Source: Sodalis sp. Psp
GTDB lineage: Bacteria > Pseudomonadota > Gammaproteobacteria > Enterobacterales > Enterobacteriaceae
NCBI GenBank assembly: GCA_024648745.1
Contig: JAHCVB010000001.1
Location: 248,001 to 312,000, forward strand
Reading direction: 5' to 3'
DNA length: 64,000 bases
The position numbers and the translations under genes are program-made. The notes under the pieces were generated by a model. That model worked only from the letters and a program-made list of their open reading frames with translations. It ran no database searches and was not told where the DNA came from. This document shows, piece by piece, positions 60,511 to 64,000 of the stretch. The stretch's first letter is position 1; the number at the start of each line of letters is the position of its first letter.

Positions 60511-63500
60511 GTGCATATTCTTATTGATGTTCAAGGGTTGCAGTCTGCAAGTAGATACCGAGGTGTTGGCCGTAGCACACTGGCGATGAGCAAAGCCATC
60601 ATCCGCAATGCTGATGCACATCGCGTAAGTATTTTGCTTAATGGAATGTTTTCTCTAGAAAACATACGCAAGGTACGACAAACGTATCAAAATGTACTGC
60701 CTTACAGTGAGATTTTTACTTTTTCTGCCCAAGGGACCAAGTTGCAGCTTATGTTACCACCAACACTCAGCGCAATCGCGCTGCGCATATCAGTCGCAAT
60801 GTCGCCATTGCTCATATTAATCCAAATATGGTATTCGTTATCAGCTTTTTTGAAGGTCATGTGGATGAATATAGTGTCGATCTCAGATTATCCAGTTAAA
60901 TGGTGCACGGTATGTGTCTGTCACGATTTAATTCCTCTGCTGAACCCAAAAATCTATTTAGCAGACGTGAATTTCCGGAAATTTTATAAGAATAAACTGC
61001 GTGAATATGAATGTACTGACGCAAGTTCTGACTCATCATAGGAAGAAATAAAAAGTATACTGCTATCGATCTAGTGCGTGTACTGAACATCTCTATCTGC
61101 TGTGGAATATAAATTTTGCGTACTTTGCTTTAATGAAGAGCAAAAACAGGACTTTTTCGCGTTATCATCTACCGGAAACCTTTATGATGACTTTGGCTAT
61201 GGTGGAACCACGCAAAAACATCGAGGTATTAATTAAAGCCTACAGTCAACTCCCTGAGAATCTGCGCGACAGTTACTCGTACTGTCTTGCACAATTTATT
61301 CAACTGAAGTAGAAAAAATTCATTAGACCATCACTAAATGCAGACTGACACCCAGTCAAGTATTGTTTACCAGTTATCTACCAGATAGTGATTTAATAAT
61401 ACTGTATAACCTATGTACTCTGTTCATTTTTCCCTTACTCCATGAAGGATTTGGTCTGCTACCACTTAAGGTAATGAGCTGTAGTAGCCCATGTTCTCAT
61501 CAAATGCAACCAACTTACCAGAAGTCATTGGCTGTCCAGAGGACATGTTTGATCCTCACAACATTACAGCCATACGCGATATTATCATGCGGGAGCTGAC
61601 AGATAATGATTATTATAAGAAGTTATAAATCACGCTCTGGTGTAAACAGCAAACCTCTCCTGGGATCACACCGCCTAACTAGCGTTAGAGGGCTTCGGAC
61701 AAAAGGTGAATAACCGGGCGGTAACGCTAACTCAGTTGGATGCCAAAAAGTTTACCGTAGGAGCCATTCGCCGCCTTGGTGACTGATGATGCGCTGGGCA
61801 AAAGAAACTGAGCGGTTAGGTGTAGCCTGGGCGCTAGCACAGAATGCTTTCAACGAACAAAAGCCAAGGTTACTTAGTTAATTCTTAGCGATGATGGCTC
61901 AGGTCGACGTAAGTGCGCCAAGTTTAACGAGCCGGCTTAATTTCAACTCTTTTGGTAATAACTCTGCCAGGTTATTCGGTACAGGGTGTGTATATTACTT
62001 GCACGACAGAGGCTATCGTTCCGCCGTTGTTGATTAAGACGCCCGCCTTGTTCTCACTCGCGCTAACGATGAGCTGGCGCTTTTCACCCACTAAGACGTA
62101 TTGTTGGTAGCTGAGCCCGTGTTTAAGTCGAGCGTCAGACTACAGACAGAACTGGACGTTCTTAGTCGGCCAGGAACATAAATAGTATTTTGGTTGTCAA
62201 ACAACAACATCGCACCGGTGTGTCGTGTTTCACGAGAAAGGAGTCCATTGGATAGTTCTAGGCTACTTGCGGTAATTTGGTATGCTGATCATATTATTTG
62301 TCCATCATCTCTGATTGCTGAGAAACTGCAGCGATACAGAGAGCAATGGGGAGACAAGATTTTATTCAATCCAAAGCTGACGATCGAGGGCATAAAGGAC
62401 AACGCCACGTTAGCCTTATTAAGAGAGGCAATCCATCAGTTAATTGCCAAGGTTTCCTCTTGTAATCCCCTTAGTGATCAGAATGTCGGCGTCAAAAGCT
62501 ATCAGAATTATGAAAATAAGTTTGCCACCGATGCTATAAAATATCTATTAATCGGAATTTATCGTTACTCATTAGAACTTATTTACCAACTTAGATGTAT
62601 TCCAGAAGTGAACGAGTTGCGCTTTTTACCGGCTACAGGTTCAGAGATCTTTACCGAAATATGAACGCAAGCCGAAGTCACGTCCCGTGGCGAAATGGTT
62701 ACGTCGGCGTAGCACATAATTAAAGCCTATCAGCTGATGTATCCGCTGCTACAGCAGTGCGCTCTGCGCGATTATCGCGATTAATTTGCCGTAGCCCGAA
62801 TTACTATCTACCGGAAGGGGTGCAGCGATCACTTACTACTTTCCACGATTTTCCATCTTTACTTGTCCTCAATACCACCCGCCGGAACGGGTACGATATT
62901 TACGTAAAGCTATGCGATCCAGTCTGCAACGCGCCAGCCGAATCATCACCGTGTCTGCTTTCTCCAAGCACGCACTTTAGCTGACTATTTTAATTATCCT
63001 AGTAAGAAAATCGATGTCATGCCGCTTGCGTGCGGAGAAGCGTTTTATCCTTGCGAAGCGAATGCAGGGTACCTAATGGAGCGGCTGGGATTACACTGCC
63101 AGGGCTATACCTTAATTTGCTGGCACCATTGAACCACGCAAGAATTTGTCAGCTCTATATTTAGCGCCTATGAGCAACTTCCGTCAGTGTTGCGGCAACG
63201 CTATTCGCTGGTGCTAAGTGTCATGCAGGCTGAGGGGGGGGGGAATGACAAGCATCAGTATTTTGAGCACGGTCGTCGTCAGGGTTGGATTAAATACCTG
63301 GGCTATGTGACAACGATGGATTTACCGTTATTGTTTTCTGCTGCCCACTTGTTTGTGTTTCTATCGTTGTATGAAGGATTAGGCTTACCGGCATTAGAGG
63401 TCATGGAGTCAGGTGTACCAATGGTCTGTTCCAATGCCACTTCGTTGCCGGAACTGGTGGACAGTGCAGAGTTGATTTACTATCCTCATGATATCGATGC

Positions 63501-63642
63501 TTTAAGCGTTGGGATCGTCTAGGGCTTACAAGACGAGAAGTGGCGTACGGCAAAGGCTATGAAGGCTGGATTGGCACGCACACGACTTTTCTCCTGGCAG
63601 GACTGTGCACAGAATACGATTCAAGCATATCTTAAGGTTTGA
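60511..63642 (+). pseudogene. wbdA: wbdA pseudogene (multidomain alpha-mannosyltransferase)
   Basis: WbdA polymerises the mannose repeat of O8/O9 antigens with two or more GT-B domains. GTG 60511, preceded by a perfect AGGAGGTGA at 60497-60505, opens HILIDVQGLQSASRYRGVGRSTL. This is followed by SILLNGMFSLENIRK and, in other frames, FVISFFEGHVD and VVSISDYPVKW.TVCVCHDLIPLLNP. Later pieces belong to a second GT4 domain: NYYLPEGVQRS, TFHD, KIDVMPLACGEAFYP, GTIEPRKN, GWIKYLGYV and FLSLYEGLGLPALEVMESGVPMVCSNATSLPELV. A nine-G run at 63235-63243 coincides with a frame change. There are many stops, and it ends at about 63642. Confidence 0.85.
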
Positions 63643-63650
63643 TGTAATTT

Positions 63651-64000
63651 ATGCTGAAAGTGTTACATTTTTATAAAACTTACACCCCGACTCTTAATGG
63701 GGGCACTGAGCAGGTTATTTTCAGCTGTGTGAAGGAATGTCTACTTACGGTATTGAGTCTACAGTACTGGCCTTCAGTTCCGCGAGACAACCACGAACGT
63801 ATGCCACTAGGACAGCATCATACTGCCTACAACGTCGTCAATTTTGAGCTGGCCTTTAAAAACGTGCTCCTTTAGCGCCATTGCCCATTTCCGCCAGCTG
63901 GCGGCTGAATCTGATATTATCCACTTTCCTTTCTCTTTCATGGATTCAGATATCGTGCAGCAAAAATTCATCCTGATAATATATACGCCCCTGATGCGAC
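63651..64000 (+). pseudogene. wbdB: wbdB-like mannosyltransferase pseudogene, partial
   Basis: ATG 63651 opens MLKVLHFYKTYTPTLNGGTEQVIF, matching the N-terminus of GT4 mannosyltransferases such as WbdB. After ECLL the frame changes. MPLGQHHTAYN and VVNFELAFKN follow, a stop occurs at 63873-63875, and FRQLAAESDIIHFPFSFMD continues in another frame to the window edge. It is the next gene of the polymannan cluster after wbdA. It is truncated by the window and internally broken. wbdB and wbdC are similar in sequence, so the symbol rests partly on order. Confidence 0.7.

Noticed and set aside
63187..63522. Separate small glycosyltransferase gene
   Set aside because: It is the C-terminal GT-B fragment of the wbdA pseudogene, bounded by a G9 frameshift and a stop; upstream fragments of the same domain continue in other frames.

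Overview
The window is a chromosomal segment of a gamma-proteobacterium in the Enterobacterales, and it looks like a host-restricted endosymbiont part-way through genome reduction. Nearly every intact protein is collinear with, and close in length to, its Escherichia coli homologue: rpoA-rplQ, leuABCD, the dcw cell-wall/division cluster, secA, coaE, nadC, pdhR-aceEF-lpd, thrS-infC-rpmI-rplT-pheST-ihfA and sufABCDSE. These blocks are separated by AT-rich gaps of 0.5-1.9 kb with no intact genes. Several gaps hold recognisable corpses of the genes that E. coli carries at the same place (mraZ, secM, a possible pheM). A Sodalis-like or similar insect symbiont is plausible, but the species cannot be named from this sequence alone.

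Layout. 1-730: the end of rpoA and all of rplQ (+). 900-5844: leuDCBA (-) with its promoter and attenuator-type terminator; the leader peptide gene looks broken. 5845-7948: eroded DNA ending in a mraZ pseudogene. 7949-24446: rsmH-ftsL-ftsI-murE-murF-mraY-murD-ftsW-murG-murC-ftsQ-ftsA-ftsZ-lpxC, all intact, with ddlB cleanly missing between murC and ftsQ. 24623-28010: a DUF721/DciA-like gene (-), a secM corpse and secA. 28995-31022: coaE and nadC (-) as islands. 32733-39210: pdhR-aceE-aceF-lpd with a perfect PdhR operator; AceF has only one lipoyl domain. 40016-40591: an isolated ydjM. 41563-48575: thrS-infC (AUU start)-rpmI-rplT-pheS-pheT-ihfA. 49631-55235: the complete sufABCDSE operon (-). 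55399-64000: a decaying O8/O9-type polymannan O-antigen cluster, manC-wzm-wzt-wbdD-wbdA-wbdB, in which every gene is frameshifted or broken.

How it works together. The intact genes serve translation, peptidoglycan synthesis and septation, lipid A synthesis, protein export, CoA and NAD synthesis, pyruvate oxidation, Fe-S cluster assembly and leucine synthesis. This is the usual core retained by a nutritional symbiont that still makes a wall. Surface polysaccharide and several regulatory devices (mraZ, secM, probably leuL and pheM) are being lost. Two old controls remain: the PdhR operator with pdhR, and the AUU start codon of infC.

The most unusual structure is manC. Its 5' half lies on the minus strand and its 3' half on the plus strand. 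The inverted part is bounded by a perfect 16-bp inverted repeat (55399-55414 and 56202-56217). Flipping the segment back on paper rejoins the two halves in one reading frame, apart from one TAA. I found no CRISPR array, tRNA, rRNA, insertion sequence or clearly new defence or biosynthetic system.
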